Below, piece after piece: positions 7,673 through 15,880 of a DNA stretch of 20,529 nt. Location: NCBI GenBank assembly GCA_049976205.1, contig JBMFIR010000027.1:1-20529 (forward strand). Reading direction: 5' to 3'. Origin of the DNA: WYEN01 sp049976205. GTDB taxonomy: Archaea; Thermoproteota; Thermoprotei_A; Sulfolobales; AG1. The first letter of the stretch is position 1. Each line of letters starts with the position of its first letter. Below the pieces are notes generated by a model, which did no database searches, was not told the DNA's origin, and saw nothing but the letters and a program-made list of their open reading frames with translations. Both the position numbers and the translations under genes were made by a program.

Positions 7673-8092
7673 GTGGTGTATTCTTTGTATAATGTTGTCA
7701 AGGTCGGTGTCTCTATACCAACTGACTTATATGAGAAGCTTAATGACTTATTAAAGAAAATGGGTGTCAAGAGTAGATCTAGGATTGTTCAAATGGCTTT
7801 AAGAGAATATGTTTTGAACAAAAGTATAGAGTTAGAACAAGACATAGACGTAGTAGGTGTTGTAGCGATATACTATATTCATGGGAGGAGACATATAGAT
7901 GAGGAATTAGTGGAGATCCAGCATAGGTATCTAGATATAATTGTTTCCACACAACATCTACATTTAACTAAAGAATCTTGCGCAGAGTTTATTGTTGTAC
8001 GAGGAAAAGCTTTCAAGGTAAATGAATTAATCAAGGACTTAAGCAAGGCAGACATTATTCATATAGATCGTGTGCTCATACCGTTGCTGTAA
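7673..8092 (+). CDS. nikR: NikR-like nickel-responsive ribbon-helix-helix regulator
   Basis: A 139-aa regulator combining an N-terminal ribbon-helix-helix DNA-binding domain (about 8-50; strand VVKVGVSIP, then two helices) with a C-terminal ACT-like metal-binding and tetramerisation domain (about 58-139). The four nickel ligands of NikR are conserved in order: His84 (in IQH), His95 and His97 (in QHLH), and Cys103 (in ESCAE). It would therefore repress nickel uptake genes when nickel is sufficient; none are in this window. GTG at 7673 is the earliest start, a second GTG follows at 7676, and there is no clear Shine-Dalgarno. It ends 50 nt from the convergent helicase gene. Confidence 0.85.
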   Translation: MVYSLYNVVKVGVSIPTDLYEKLNDLLKKMGVKSRSRIVQMALREYVLNKSIELEQDIDVVGVVAIYYIHGRRHIDEELVEIQHRYLDIIVSTQHLHLTKESCAEFIVVRGKAFKVNELIKDLSKADIIHIDRVLIPLL

Positions 8093-8142
8093 TCTAAGTA
8101 TTATCACTGTAATAGTAAAGATATAATCTCGAGAAGTTTAAT

Positions 8143-10326
8143 TCAATATGGAATAGTTTCTTCACAGAACAATGCGTCAGGTATTTGTTGACATAGCTCT
8201 CTGATAACGCCTCTATTAATACTCTCTATAGAGAGTATTTGATTAATAGATAATTTTTTTAGATCATCAATATTTCTCACACCAGCCTTATACAAAGATC
8301 GCGCTCTGACCCTACCTATTCCTCTGAGACTAGTTAGTATAAGTAATTCTTCTTTTACACCGCTCTCTAATCTCTTGGATAGTGTATTTAGAATTCTGGA
8401 ATACTTCTTCAGATCTGTTTCTACAAATATTTTTGATAACGCATATGAGATCCATGTAGCAGTCTCTATAGCTACCCTAAGATCTCCTAACGGAATACCT
8501 ACGCTCTGCATTATCTCATCTTCATCTACTTCATTAATCCACATAGTGAGAGCCTTTGAATAAGCAAAAGCTGTTATATAGAGCTCATCATCTACATCAT
8601 CAGGAATAGGTGGTAGAGCACCCTTATCTATAAGTTCTACAATCTCTCTATCTATTTCCTTAGGTCTTATTCTTCTATTAATATTTCTGAGGAAATCAGG
8701 TGTCAAGGTTATTACTTGTAGAGCATATAATTCGTTTAAGATCGCGTCAGCCTGCTCTAATATTTCTCTCGATCTTACATAAGTTAATGGATCAATGTAT
8801 AACGTAGAGATCAATTCTCCTAATTTAGTTGCTTTGATTCTCTCATCAACATATTCCACAATATCATATTTTTCGAGCTCTTTCAAAATTTTAGCTATTA
8901 CCCGTCTCCAATAATCTCTACCTCCTAAGGATATTAAATGATTCTTATACGAGTAAAATGTTTTACTCATAAAATCCACGAGATCATTTATGTTTCGAGC
9001 ATATCTGGAAGCGATGAGAGCTAGTAGGTGTATTCTCAGAGACCTCTCGTTATTAATTGTTGAGTATATATCTTCAGGAGGAGATCTTATATACTTAGTA
9101 GCTGTTTCAGGATCTAGATCTGCTATAATAATCTCTCCGTAAGGATCGTATTGTGGTCTACCTGCTCTACCGCCCATTTGTTTATACTCTAAAATCGAGA
9201 TAGGTTCATAAAAACCTCTCTCATATCTGTGCGTATATACTATGACCCTACGAGCAGGTAAATTAACGCCTGCGGCTAATGTTGGTGTAGCTACCACTAC
9301 TTTAATGATCCTTTCTCTGAATCCTTTCTCAATACTTCTTCTAGCCTCAAGAGACAATCCTGCGTGATGAAAAGCTACGCCTTTTCCAATAAGTTTAGTT
9401 AGTATTTCTCTCTCTATTCTTGATGAAACATTTTCATGAATATAGTTCAACAGATCTCTTATTCTGTCTTTAGGCAATTTACTCGATAAGAGACCTATCT
9501 CTGAAGCAATTCTAGTAGCCGTATTCTCGGCATCTCTTCTTGATTGCTTGAAGATAAGTAGCTGATAGTCTTCTTTTAAAGTTTTTGAAACATTGTGGCT
9601 AATAAGATCCCCGTAAACTTCCTCTATTCTATTATCCTCAAAAACTATTCTTTGTCTCCTCTTATCGAAATATCCTTGTATTAATGGAACAGGTCTCCAA
9701 TTACATATTATAATCTCGCTGTTTAACCACTCACCTAATTCCTCAGGGTTACCGATTGTGGCACTAAGTGCAATAACTTGCTTGTTTAATCTCATAGCTC
9801 TTGTAACAATCATTTCTATAACAGCTCCTCTATCCTCATCTCCTAATACGTGGATCTCATCAATCACTAAGGTTTTTACATCGTTAAACCATGAAGGTCT
9901 TAGTCTTAGTAAAGAATCTAGTCTCTCGTATGTTGTTATTATTATATCGTATTTACTTAGTTCTTCACCAGAATTATCATAATCTCCTGTGCTAATACCG
10001 ATCTTAAGCCCGGCGTCTTTTAAGTGATCTTGTAAATCCTCGTACTTCTCACTAGCTAAAGCTTTAAGAGGCGTTGTATAAACACCTTTAAAACCATTTA
10101 GAGCAGCATTGATCAGGGCCATGTAGGCAATAAGTGTCTTTCCACTTGCAGTAGGTGCGGCAATCAACATATTTTTATCTTTAAATAAACCCCGTGAAAC
10201 AGCCTCTGCCTGAGGAGGTGTTAATTTCTTGTAATATCTAGATAAGATATTCTTAATACTCTGTGGAATGAGTAGGTTATCTATATCTACATAATCATTA
10301 GGACAACTCATTTTCATTTCTATCAT
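8143..10326 (-). CDS. hel308: Hel308 (Hjm) family ATP-dependent DNA helicase
   Basis: A Ski2-like superfamily 2 helicase with 3'-5' polarity that acts on stalled or broken replication forks. Motifs in order: Q-motif LTPPQAE (35-41), Walker A APTASGKT (57-64), Ia TTPLKALASEKY, II DEIH (156-159), III SATIGN (188-193), IV near 257-267, V ATPTLAAGVNLPARR, VI QMGGRAGRPQYD (383-394). The C-terminal half has the winged-helix and ratchet domains, then a helix-hairpin-helix starting LRGIGRVRARSLYKAGV near residue 667. At 727 aa it is full length. It is the last gene of the five-gene minus-strand operon, 28 nt after the acetyltransferase stop. ATG at 10326 is used; in-frame ATGs at codons 4 and 6 are possible, with no clear Shine-Dalgarno. 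Confidence 0.93.
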   Translation of the reverse strand: MIEMKMSCPNDYVDIDNLLIPQSIKNILSRYYKKLTPPQAEAVSRGLFKDKNMLIAAPTASGKTLIAYMALINAALNGFKGVYTTPLKALASEKYEDLQDHLKDAGLKIGISTGDYDNSGEELSKYDIIITTYERLDSLLRLRPSWFNDVKTLVIDEIHVLGDEDRGAVIEMIVTRAMRLNKQVIALSATIGNPEELGEWLNSEIIICNWRPVPLIQGYFDKRRQRIVFEDNRIEEVYGDLISHNVSKTLKEDYQLLIFKQSRRDAENTATRIASEIGLLSSKLPKDRIRDLLNYIHENVSSRIEREILTKLIGKGVAFHHAGLSLEARRSIEKGFRERIIKVVVATPTLAAGVNLPARRVIVYTHRYERGFYEPISILEYKQMGGRAGRPQYDPYGEIIIADLDPETATKYIRSPPEDIYSTINNERSLRIHLLALIASRYARNINDLVDFMSKTFYSYKNHLISLGGRDYWRRVIAKILKELEKYDIVEYVDERIKATKLGELISTLYIDPLTYVRSREILEQADAILNELYALQVITLTPDFLRNINRRIRPKEIDREIVELIDKGALPPIPDDVDDELYITAFAYSKALTMWINEVDEDEIMQSVGIPLGDLRVAIETATWISYALSKIFVETDLKKYSRILNTLSKRLESGVKEELLILTSLRGIGRVRARSLYKAGVRNIDDLKKLSINQILSIESINRGVIRELCQQIPDALFCEETIPY

Positions 10327-10354
10327 AGTATTCGTCTTTGGTAATTATAATTAA

Positions 10355-10852
10355 TTATTGAAATGCTCCGAAGTAATCCCTAATCCTATACTTCTTACAC
10401 AAATTTTTTATCATAATGTAAGCATCGCTACCGTCTCTATAGTAGTTCTTTAAAAGATCCTTGATCTCATATCCTAATTTCTTATAGAGCTCAATAGCAG
10501 GAGTATTTGATACCTTAACTTCTAATTTTGATATACAAGCACCCTTTCTAATAAAGTAATTTTCTATATATCTCATTAATACTGCTCCAATACCTCTTCT
10601 TCTGTACAAAGGATCTACACAAATAGATATTACATGACCCTCCTCGCCACCTCTTTCTAAAATCCCAATTACATATCCAATAATTTTGTTTTCATAAGGA
10701 TCTTTGACTAAAACAAATCCCTCTCTAGAGAGATTCATATAAAATGCTAGGATCTGTGGGGGATATGCTTCTTCGTCGAAACATATTTTCTCTAGCAAGT
10801 ATATATATCCTAAATCCTCTTCTTTAACTAAATCAAATAATAGATCTATCAT
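10355..10852 (-). CDS. GNAT-family N-acetyltransferase (RimI/Ard1-like)
   Basis: A 165-aa GCN5-related acetyltransferase. The acetyl-CoA pyrophosphate-binding motif RRRGIGA is at 84-90, preceded by the beta4 strand (GHVISICVDPLYR). The NTPAIELYKKLGYE segment at 116-129 is characteristic of RimI/Ard1-type protein N-terminal acetyltransferases. It may acetylate N-termini of ribosomal or other proteins, but the substrate is not evident. Its ATG lies 6 nt after the stop of the site-2 protease gene, so it is almost certainly co-transcribed. Confidence 0.85.
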   Translation of the reverse strand: MIDLLFDLVKEEDLGYIYLLEKICFDEEAYPPQILAFYMNLSREGFVLVKDPYENKIIGYVIGILERGGEEGHVISICVDPLYRRRGIGAVLMRYIENYFIRKGACISKLEVKVSNTPAIELYKKLGYEIKDLLKNYYRDGSDAYIMIKNLCKKYRIRDYFGAFQ

Positions 10853-10858
10853 AAGTAG

Positions 10859-12061
10859 TCAACTTATTGATCTAATGAAAGAAGCAACAAATATAACCAC
10901 GAAACCACTAACAGTAGCTATCTGGATAAGATCTGATAATTTTTTCGGGAGAATCATTGACAAGAATTTTCCACCATCTGTTATATAAATAGGGCCTGCA
11001 TTGATCACGGCGAGACTGATATTTATTATATTGATCCAGACCAACAGTCTAATTAACTCCTCGAGATAAACTAGCCTCGTATACCCGCTATCACTATATT
11101 TAACAAGAGCCGCTAAGAAGAAGTTTATCAAAGGAATATATAATCCATCAAATACTACACCGATTCTTGTTGCATTAGCTGGTTTATGAATTATGGTCTT
11201 TATATATGAACCATTTGGATACATCCCTACAACATAAAGATCAACGTTCTTTCCAGAGACGATCAACGGCCTATATTTAAGGAAGTTATCCAGCGTATAT
11301 ACTGGTGTGCTATTAATTGAAACTATTAAGAGACCTGGTCTAATTCCTGCCTCATAAGCTGGTGAATTAGGCTCTACTTGACTAATAACTGCTCCTTGGA
11401 TAACGCCTATGAAAGGCAATACGTTTATTATTAATATGATCAGTAGAAATGAAATTATGAAAAGAAAAATATTCATTAAAATACCCGCTGAAAGAATCTT
11501 CAGAGCATTTTTCTTATTGATCTTGATCTTCTCTTCATCAATCTCGACAAAAGCGAAAGGTATTATAAGAAATATCCCAGCTCCATAACTCTTAATATCT
11601 ACCCCAGATACCTTGGCAGCAATCGCGTGCCCAAGCTCATGTAAAGCTATAGCTATTCCTATCGCTACGAGAATATAGATTATATCTACACCAGTGATTG
11701 TGACACCTGGTATTATCGGAGTTATAGGAGGTGGTGTAGTTGTGCTCTCCCCACTAACAAAGCCTCTTAATAAATTAAATACGTAGTCTATCCCTAGAAT
11801 ATAGACCCCGTAGTAAAATATTATCATTGAAATAATCATAGCTACTAACCCAAACCAAAGAACCATATTTATTTTTCTTCCACTAATCTTGTTTAGTATA
11901 TCGAGAGCACTTCTTCTCTTGATTAATACCGTGAATACCTGGATCTCGAGACCTAACTTTTCGAATAATCCACGAATCTTGTTGCTAGAGGAGAATAATA
12001 CGTATAGAAGCATCTCAATAAGAAGTATAACGAATATGACTGAAATAACATCATTACTCAA
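10859..12061 (-). CDS. Site-2 protease family (M50) intramembrane metalloprotease with PDZ domain
   Basis: An integral membrane zinc protease expected to cut transmembrane segments of regulators or signal peptides. The zinc site HELGH is at 141-145 inside a transmembrane helix. The third ligand is in NAGPIYITDGG (354-364, Asp362), the family's N-x-x-P-x(4)-DG pattern. A PDZ-like domain lies between (about 222-285, PNSPAYEAGIRPG). Hydrophobic segments precede the zinc site (about 3-24, 66-90), and a Pro/Thr-rich stretch (residues 107-119) lies in the following loop. The TTG at 12061 follows the FAU-1 stop by 6 nt, with GATGAT as a weak Shine-Dalgarno. Confidence 0.9.
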   Translation of the reverse strand: MSNDVISVIFVILLIEMLLYVLFSSSNKIRGLFEKLGLEIQVFTVLIKRRSALDILNKISGRKINMVLWFGLVAMIISMIIFYYGVYILGIDYVFNLLRGFVSGESTTTPPPITPIIPGVTITGVDIIYILVAIGIAIALHELGHAIAAKVSGVDIKSYGAGIFLIIPFAFVEIDEEKIKINKKNALKILSAGILMNIFLFIISFLLIILIINVLPFIGVIQGAVISQVEPNSPAYEAGIRPGLLIVSINSTPVYTLDNFLKYRPLIVSGKNVDLYVVGMYPNGSYIKTIIHKPANATRIGVVFDGLYIPLINFFLAALVKYSDSGYTRLVYLEELIRLLVWINIINISLAVINAGPIYITDGGKFLSMILPKKLSDLIQIATVSGFVVIFVASFIRSIS

Positions 12062-12067
12062 TATAAA

Positions 12068-13654
12068 TCATCTCTTTTCATATTTATACAATTCATAAAA
12101 TATGTTTTTCACAAGATCCTTATCTAATTTCTCTAAGGATCTATCTTTTAGCAAATCCTTAAATAAACTAAAGATCTTTTCGTTTTCTAATATTATACTG
12201 TTTAACACGCTGTGGACTTTGCCACAAATCTCTTCTTTGATCCTCTTCTTTTCACAATGTTTATTGAACTCCTCTTCATCAGTGATCGTTCTGAAATCAT
12301 TTCCTATAACACCGTCTATACAAAGATCATTATAAATAAGATACAACATTTCTTTACCTGATCTATGATCTATGTCATATAAAGGATAAATCTCTGTATT
12401 AGCATTTATATAAACACCTTTTAAATCACGATCCTGCCCATAGTATGCATGGAATATATATCTATGACTAGTTTCGAGAAATGTCAATATCATGTCACCA
12501 GGTCTTTTAGGAATATTTAGACCATCATATAAACCCTCTGATTTAACATGTCTATATAATACGAATCTAAGGGATCCTTCTTTATCTAGAAGATCTGTAT
12601 CCATATACAATACTTTGGCTGGTCCTATAAAGATGATTTCTCCAAAGAATAGTTTTCTATGAATCATGAATACAGTAATATTTTCTTCTATTTTTTCTAC
12701 TATATATTTGTAGTAGCTTCTTATGAAATCTTTTTTATCAAGTTTCTCTGATAGTAGGTCCAGAAGATCAACTATATTTCTTAAATTAGTATACGTTTTC
12801 ATCATATGATGAAATGGTGCGGTGGGATATACGTAGGATCTTATCTCGTCTAATTTTATAAGATCTTTTGTTGAGAATTGAATAAATCCTATTTTCTCAC
12901 CTATGTACACGAATCTGTTGTTCTCCGATTTAGATATTTGATCTAGTATCCTTCTGTATATATCCTTAAGCGTATTATATTCCTTCAAAATACTTATTGT
13001 ATCAGCATTTTTTGAAGAGCTTCGCCATTTTACACCAAATTTTTCTCTGGTTATTATCTCTGTGAATCCTTTGAGTTCTTCAATTACATCACTATCTCTT
13101 ATGTGTTCTGAGAATTGTACTCTACCTGTGTCATCGAGTATCATGTACTTCCCTACCACACTTATGCCTCTCCTCAGAATAGGGGTTTCAAGATCATTTC
13201 TATATCCCACTAAGGTCAGATTAAGTTCCTGACCTGGTGAACAAAGCATATCTCTTAAAACTCCTGAGACTCCTAAAGGAGTCGATACGAGACACTCATC
13301 TTGAGAAATTTTTTTCTCTACCACTCCCCTATATACAGCATATAGAGGTTTGGGTTCCTCAATAAATGAGGAAGTAAAGTATTTTCTAAAGATCTCTGTC
13401 GCTCTATCAACAGCCTCTGGAAAACCCATGAAAACAATAACATCTTTATACTCATCATCATTTTTTATTGTTAAATCGCTATGGGCTACAATATTTTCCT
13501 TATCTATTCTTAATCTATTTATTAACTTTGGGCTTAGATCACTGAATACAAAATCTTCGTCAAGAAATATTTTTGCTAGTGCTGTTGAGTAGATACCTCT
13601 TATTCTAACACTAAACATATTACGACTACTTTCCGCTATAATTACTTCCCTCAA
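12068..13654 (-). CDS. FAU-1-like ribonuclease / RNA-binding protein (RNase E/G-like, DUF402)
   Basis: Matches the archaeal FAU-1 family, RNA-binding proteins with an N-terminal RNase E/G-related region and a C-terminal DUF402 domain, linked in Pyrococcus to binding AU-rich RNA and to RNA processing. The start region VRIRGIYSTALAKI is FAU-1-like. The DUF402 part (about 385-465) shows HRYIFHAYYGQD, the GVYINANTEIYPLYDID segment and DEEEF. A Lys/Glu-rich helical tail of about 65 residues follows. At 528 aa it is somewhat longer than the Pyrococcus protein. The TTG at 13654 comes immediately after the UPF0147 stop (0 nt spacing); an in-frame ATG at codon 13, just before SVRIRG, may be the real start. 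Confidence 0.75.
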   Translation of the reverse strand: MREVIIAESSRNMFSVRIRGIYSTALAKIFLDEDFVFSDLSPKLINRLRIDKENIVAHSDLTIKNDDEYKDVIVFMGFPEAVDRATEIFRKYFTSSFIEEPKPLYAVYRGVVEKKISQDECLVSTPLGVSGVLRDMLCSPGQELNLTLVGYRNDLETPILRRGISVVGKYMILDDTGRVQFSEHIRDSDVIEELKGFTEIITREKFGVKWRSSSKNADTISILKEYNTLKDIYRRILDQISKSENNRFVYIGEKIGFIQFSTKDLIKLDEIRSYVYPTAPFHHMMKTYTNLRNIVDLLDLLSEKLDKKDFIRSYYKYIVEKIEENITVFMIHRKLFFGEIIFIGPAKVLYMDTDLLDKEGSLRFVLYRHVKSEGLYDGLNIPKRPGDMILTFLETSHRYIFHAYYGQDRDLKGVYINANTEIYPLYDIDHRSGKEMLYLIYNDLCIDGVIGNDFRTITDEEEFNKHCEKKRIKEEICGKVHSVLNSIILENEKIFSLFKDLLKDRSLEKLDKDLVKNIFYELYKYEKR

Positions 13655-13933
13655 CTAATCTTTTACGGTCTCCAGTAAAGTAACTATGTTCCAGAGAGTT
13701 GTTCTTGCATGCATTGGCATATTAGGATCTTGACTAACCTCATCCAATACACTTACCGCATTCGAAGCTCGCACACCCGGGCTCAAACTAGTGTCTTGAA
13801 GTATCTTAACTGCTTGCGTAGCAGCTCTTCTAATATTTCTCGGGATAGAGGGATCATTAATAATCATCATTAATAAAGTGAGAGCTTGTTTTAGTTTCGC
13901 CTCATTACTCTGAGCCCTAATATCTTGCGACAC
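13655..13933 (-). CDS. UPF0147 family protein
   Basis: A 92-aa all-helical archaeal protein of the UPF0147 family; function unknown. It contains two similar helical units, NDPSIPRNIRRAATQAVKIL and QDPNMPMHARTTLWNIVTLL, separated by LSPGVRASNAVSVL, so it looks like a small helical-repeat protein. The GTG at 13933 is preceded by GGGTGAT with suitable spacing, giving confidence in the start. It heads the operon that continues through FAU-1, the site-2 protease, the acetyltransferase and Hel308. The 93 nt upstream are shared with the divergent UPF0148 gene and contain AT-rich TATA-like elements (TTTTTAAATT on the minus strand, about 13957-13966). Confidence 0.88.
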   Translation of the reverse strand: MSQDIRAQSNEAKLKQALTLLMMIINDPSIPRNIRRAATQAVKILQDTSLSPGVRASNAVSVLDEVSQDPNMPMHARTTLWNIVTLLETVKD

Positions 13934-14026
13934 TTTATATCACCCAATAAACATTTAATTTAAAAATCCTATATCTTAATCCAGTTTTTTACCTAGAATA
14001 AAAGTTACTAATCATAGGTTAATTAA

Positions 14027-14389
14027 ATGAGTGGAGAGACTATTAATCGAGAGGAAGCGATCAAGAAAATGGCTGAGCTACTGAGAAGCGGTGCAGCAAT
14101 GCTTGCCGAAACCTGCCCTATCTGTGGTTCACCTCTCTTCAAATTAAAAAGTGGGGAAATCATCTGCCCAATACATGGTAGGGTTTACATGGTGTCACGT
14201 GATGAGGAGATAAGTAAAATATCTACAGAGACTGTTTTAATGAAATTAGAGAATTTAGCTTCATCTAGAATAGATGCTCTTATGAAAAGATTATCAGAAG
14301 AAGACGAAGAAGAAGTTCTAGAGAGTATAAGCAGATGGTTAGATATACTTCTCAAGGTTCGTAGTGTGAAGAAAGAACATAGTAAATAA
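14027..14389 (+). CDS. UPF0148 / Sjogren autoantigen 1 (SSSCA1/p27)-like zinc-ribbon protein
   Basis: A 120-aa protein of the archaeal UPF0148 group, related to the eukaryotic autoantigen p27. It has the hallmark MAELLRSGAAMLAETCPICG at 15-34, then LFKLKSGEIICPIHG. Cys30, Cys33, Cys47 and His50 (the last replacing the usual fourth Cys) could form a zinc ribbon. The rest is an acidic, charged helical tail. Function is unknown. AGGTTA lies just upstream of the ATG at 14027. Confidence 0.85.
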   Translation: MSGETINREEAIKKMAELLRSGAAMLAETCPICGSPLFKLKSGEIICPIHGRVYMVSRDEEISKISTETVLMKLENLASSRIDALMKRLSEEDEEEVLESISRWLDILLKVRSVKKEHSK

Positions 14390-14399
14390 AAATTAAGGC

Positions 14400-14423
14400 T
14401 TATATATAAAGTTATATATAAAG
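14400..14423 (+). promoter_or_regulatory. Tandem TATA-like repeat (2 x TTATATATAAAG) before the padR gene
   Basis: Two perfect adjacent 12-nt copies, 14400-14411 and 14412-14423, end 4 nt before the ATG at 14428. Each contains a TATA-box-like core. Initiation about 26 nt downstream of the two cores would fall near 14431 and 14443, close to in-frame ATGs at 14437 and 14443. The repeat could be a duplicated promoter element or a pair of operator half-sites for PadR autoregulation. Confidence 0.5.
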
Positions 14424-14427
14424 TTAC

Positions 14428-14898
14428 ATGTCCAAAATGAGTATGTATAAGAGATATAGAGAGGATCTTAGGATATTGGTACTGGATATATTAAGTAAAT
14501 CCCCTAAGCATGCTTATGCGTTAACGACCGAGTTAGAGGATTTAATAGGTTTCAGACCTCCTACAAGTATAGTATATCCTCTCTTAAGAAGTCTCAATAG
14601 AGAAGGTCTAATAGAATATTTTGAAGAAGAGAAGGGTAGGAGGAAATTGAAGATTTATCAATTAACAGATAATGGGCGAAACTACTTAGAAAAGAATAAG
14701 GATCTTTTAGAGAAAGCACTGAATCATGCCTATAAACATAGGCTATTGAGAGAAGTGGGTGTTACTAGGATCTTTAATATTTTAAAAGAGTTGCATGAGA
14801 ATATAGATAAATTATCAAAAGAGCAACTAGAAGAGATTAAGCATGTGATAATGTTTTTTGAAAAAGATCTAAGGAATATAATCCTATTAAGGAGGTGA
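14428..14898 (+). CDS. PadR-family transcriptional regulator
   Basis: A 156-aa regulator with an N-terminal winged HTH of the PadR type: HAYALTTEL, then the typical YPLLRSLNREGLIEY (50-64) and GRRKLKIYQLTDNGRNYL (70-87), followed by a helical C-terminal dimerisation region. PadR proteins adjacent to exporters usually repress them and respond to exported compounds. It directly precedes the ABC ATPase gene, and its TGA stop is part of the latter's Shine-Dalgarno. Three in-frame ATGs (14428, 14437, 14443) are possible starts; the TATA-like repeats close upstream favour one of the latter two on a leaderless RNA. Confidence 0.88.
   Translation: MSKMSMYKRYREDLRILVLDILSKSPKHAYALTTELEDLIGFRPPTSIVYPLLRSLNREGLIEYFEEEKGRRKLKIYQLTDNGRNYLEKNKDLLEKALNHAYKHRLLREVGVTRIFNILKELHENIDKLSKEQLEEIKHVIMFFEKDLRNIILLRR
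14891..14898 (+). promoter_or_regulatory. Shine-Dalgarno overlapping the padR stop codon
   Basis: GGAGGTGA, a perfect match to the end of archaeal 16S rRNA, lies 4 nt before the GTG at 14903; its TGA is the padR stop codon. This decides the start of the ABC ATPase and implies coupled translation. Confidence 0.8.
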
Positions 14899-14902
14899 TT
14901 CA

Positions 14903-15874
14903 GTGCAGTCGGTCATTGAAACAAGAAATCTCGTTAAAAAATTCAAAGACGTAGTAGCGGTTGATTCTGTTAGTTTTAAAGTTTACAGAAATGAGATCTA
15001 TGGCTTATTAGGGCCTAACGGCGCCGGCAAAACAACAACTATTAATATCCTAATAACTCTACTGAAGCCTACTTCAGGTGAGGCATACATAGAGGGTATA
15101 GATGTTGTTAAAAAACCAGCTGAGGTCAGGAAAAGAATTGGAGTAGTTTTCCAAGACCCAACACTAGACATGTTTTTAACGGCTTATGAAAATATGTATA
15201 TTCACGGCAGAATCTATGGTTTAAGCGGAAAAGAGCTTGAGAAAAGAATATATGAACTACTTGATTTCGTAGATCTTAAGCAGTACGCGAATAAAGTCGT
15301 TAGATACTTCTCAGGTGGTATGAGGAGAAGATTAGAAATTGCTAGAGCACTTATTCACGAACCGGCGATACTATTCTTAGATGAACCTACAGTAGGACTT
15401 GATCCTCAGACTAGGAACAAGGTATGGGAGTATATTATGAGGATCAGGAAAGAAAAGGAAATAACCATATTAATGACCACTCACTACATGGATGAAGCTG
15501 AGATGTTATGTGATAGGATAGCTATTATGGATCATGGGAAGATTATTGCTGAAGGCACAGCAGATTATCTCAAATCTCTCATAGGCTCAGATATTATAAT
15601 AGTGAGATTTCAGGAGCAGAGAAATATTTGTTTAGAACCTGGTAATGGAATAATATCATGCAAAGAAATTGTAGGTGGCGGGGTAGAACTCGTTGTTAGA
15701 GATGCAACCAAGATCTTGCCCAAGATCTTTGAAGAGTATGAGGCGAGAGGTATCTCAATAGCTGAGATTAGCTATAGAAGACCTTCTCTAAATGAGGTAT
15801 TTCTACATTTAACGGGGAGAGAGCTTAGAGATAGTTTAGAAGATACGCCCAGACCTACCAGAAGATGGAGGTGA
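14903..15874 (+). CDS. ABC-2 type exporter ATP-binding protein (DrrA-like)
   Basis: An ATPase of the DrrA/CcmA class that powers an ABC-2 exporter for drugs, lipids or polysaccharides. Walker A GPNGAGKTT is at 37-45, Q-loop Gln84 in VVFQDP, signature FSGGM (136-140; Phe replaces Leu, common in this class), Walker B LFLDEP, D-loop GLD and switch His194 in MTTHYMDEAE. The C-terminal extension (about 230-323) is the DrrA-type regulatory domain, ending in a basic tail. It sits between its regulator and its permease, and both junctions overlap a Shine-Dalgarno. Confidence 0.92.
   Translation: MQSVIETRNLVKKFKDVVAVDSVSFKVYRNEIYGLLGPNGAGKTTTINILITLLKPTSGEAYIEGIDVVKKPAEVRKRIGVVFQDPTLDMFLTAYENMYIHGRIYGLSGKELEKRIYELLDFVDLKQYANKVVRYFSGGMRRRLEIARALIHEPAILFLDEPTVGLDPQTRNKVWEYIMRIRKEKEITILMTTHYMDEAEMLCDRIAIMDHGKIIAEGTADYLKSLIGSDIIIVRFQEQRNICLEPGNGIISCKEIVGGGVELVVRDATKILPKIFEEYEARGISIAEISYRRPSLNEVFLHLTGRELRDSLEDTPRPTRRWR
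15867..15874 (+). promoter_or_regulatory. Shine-Dalgarno overlapping the ABC ATPase stop codon
   Basis: A second GGAGGTGA, whose TGA terminates the ATPase gene, lies 6 nt before the permease ATG at 15881. This is the same arrangement as at 14891-14898. Confidence 0.8.
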
Positions 15875-15880
15875 CGTTAA

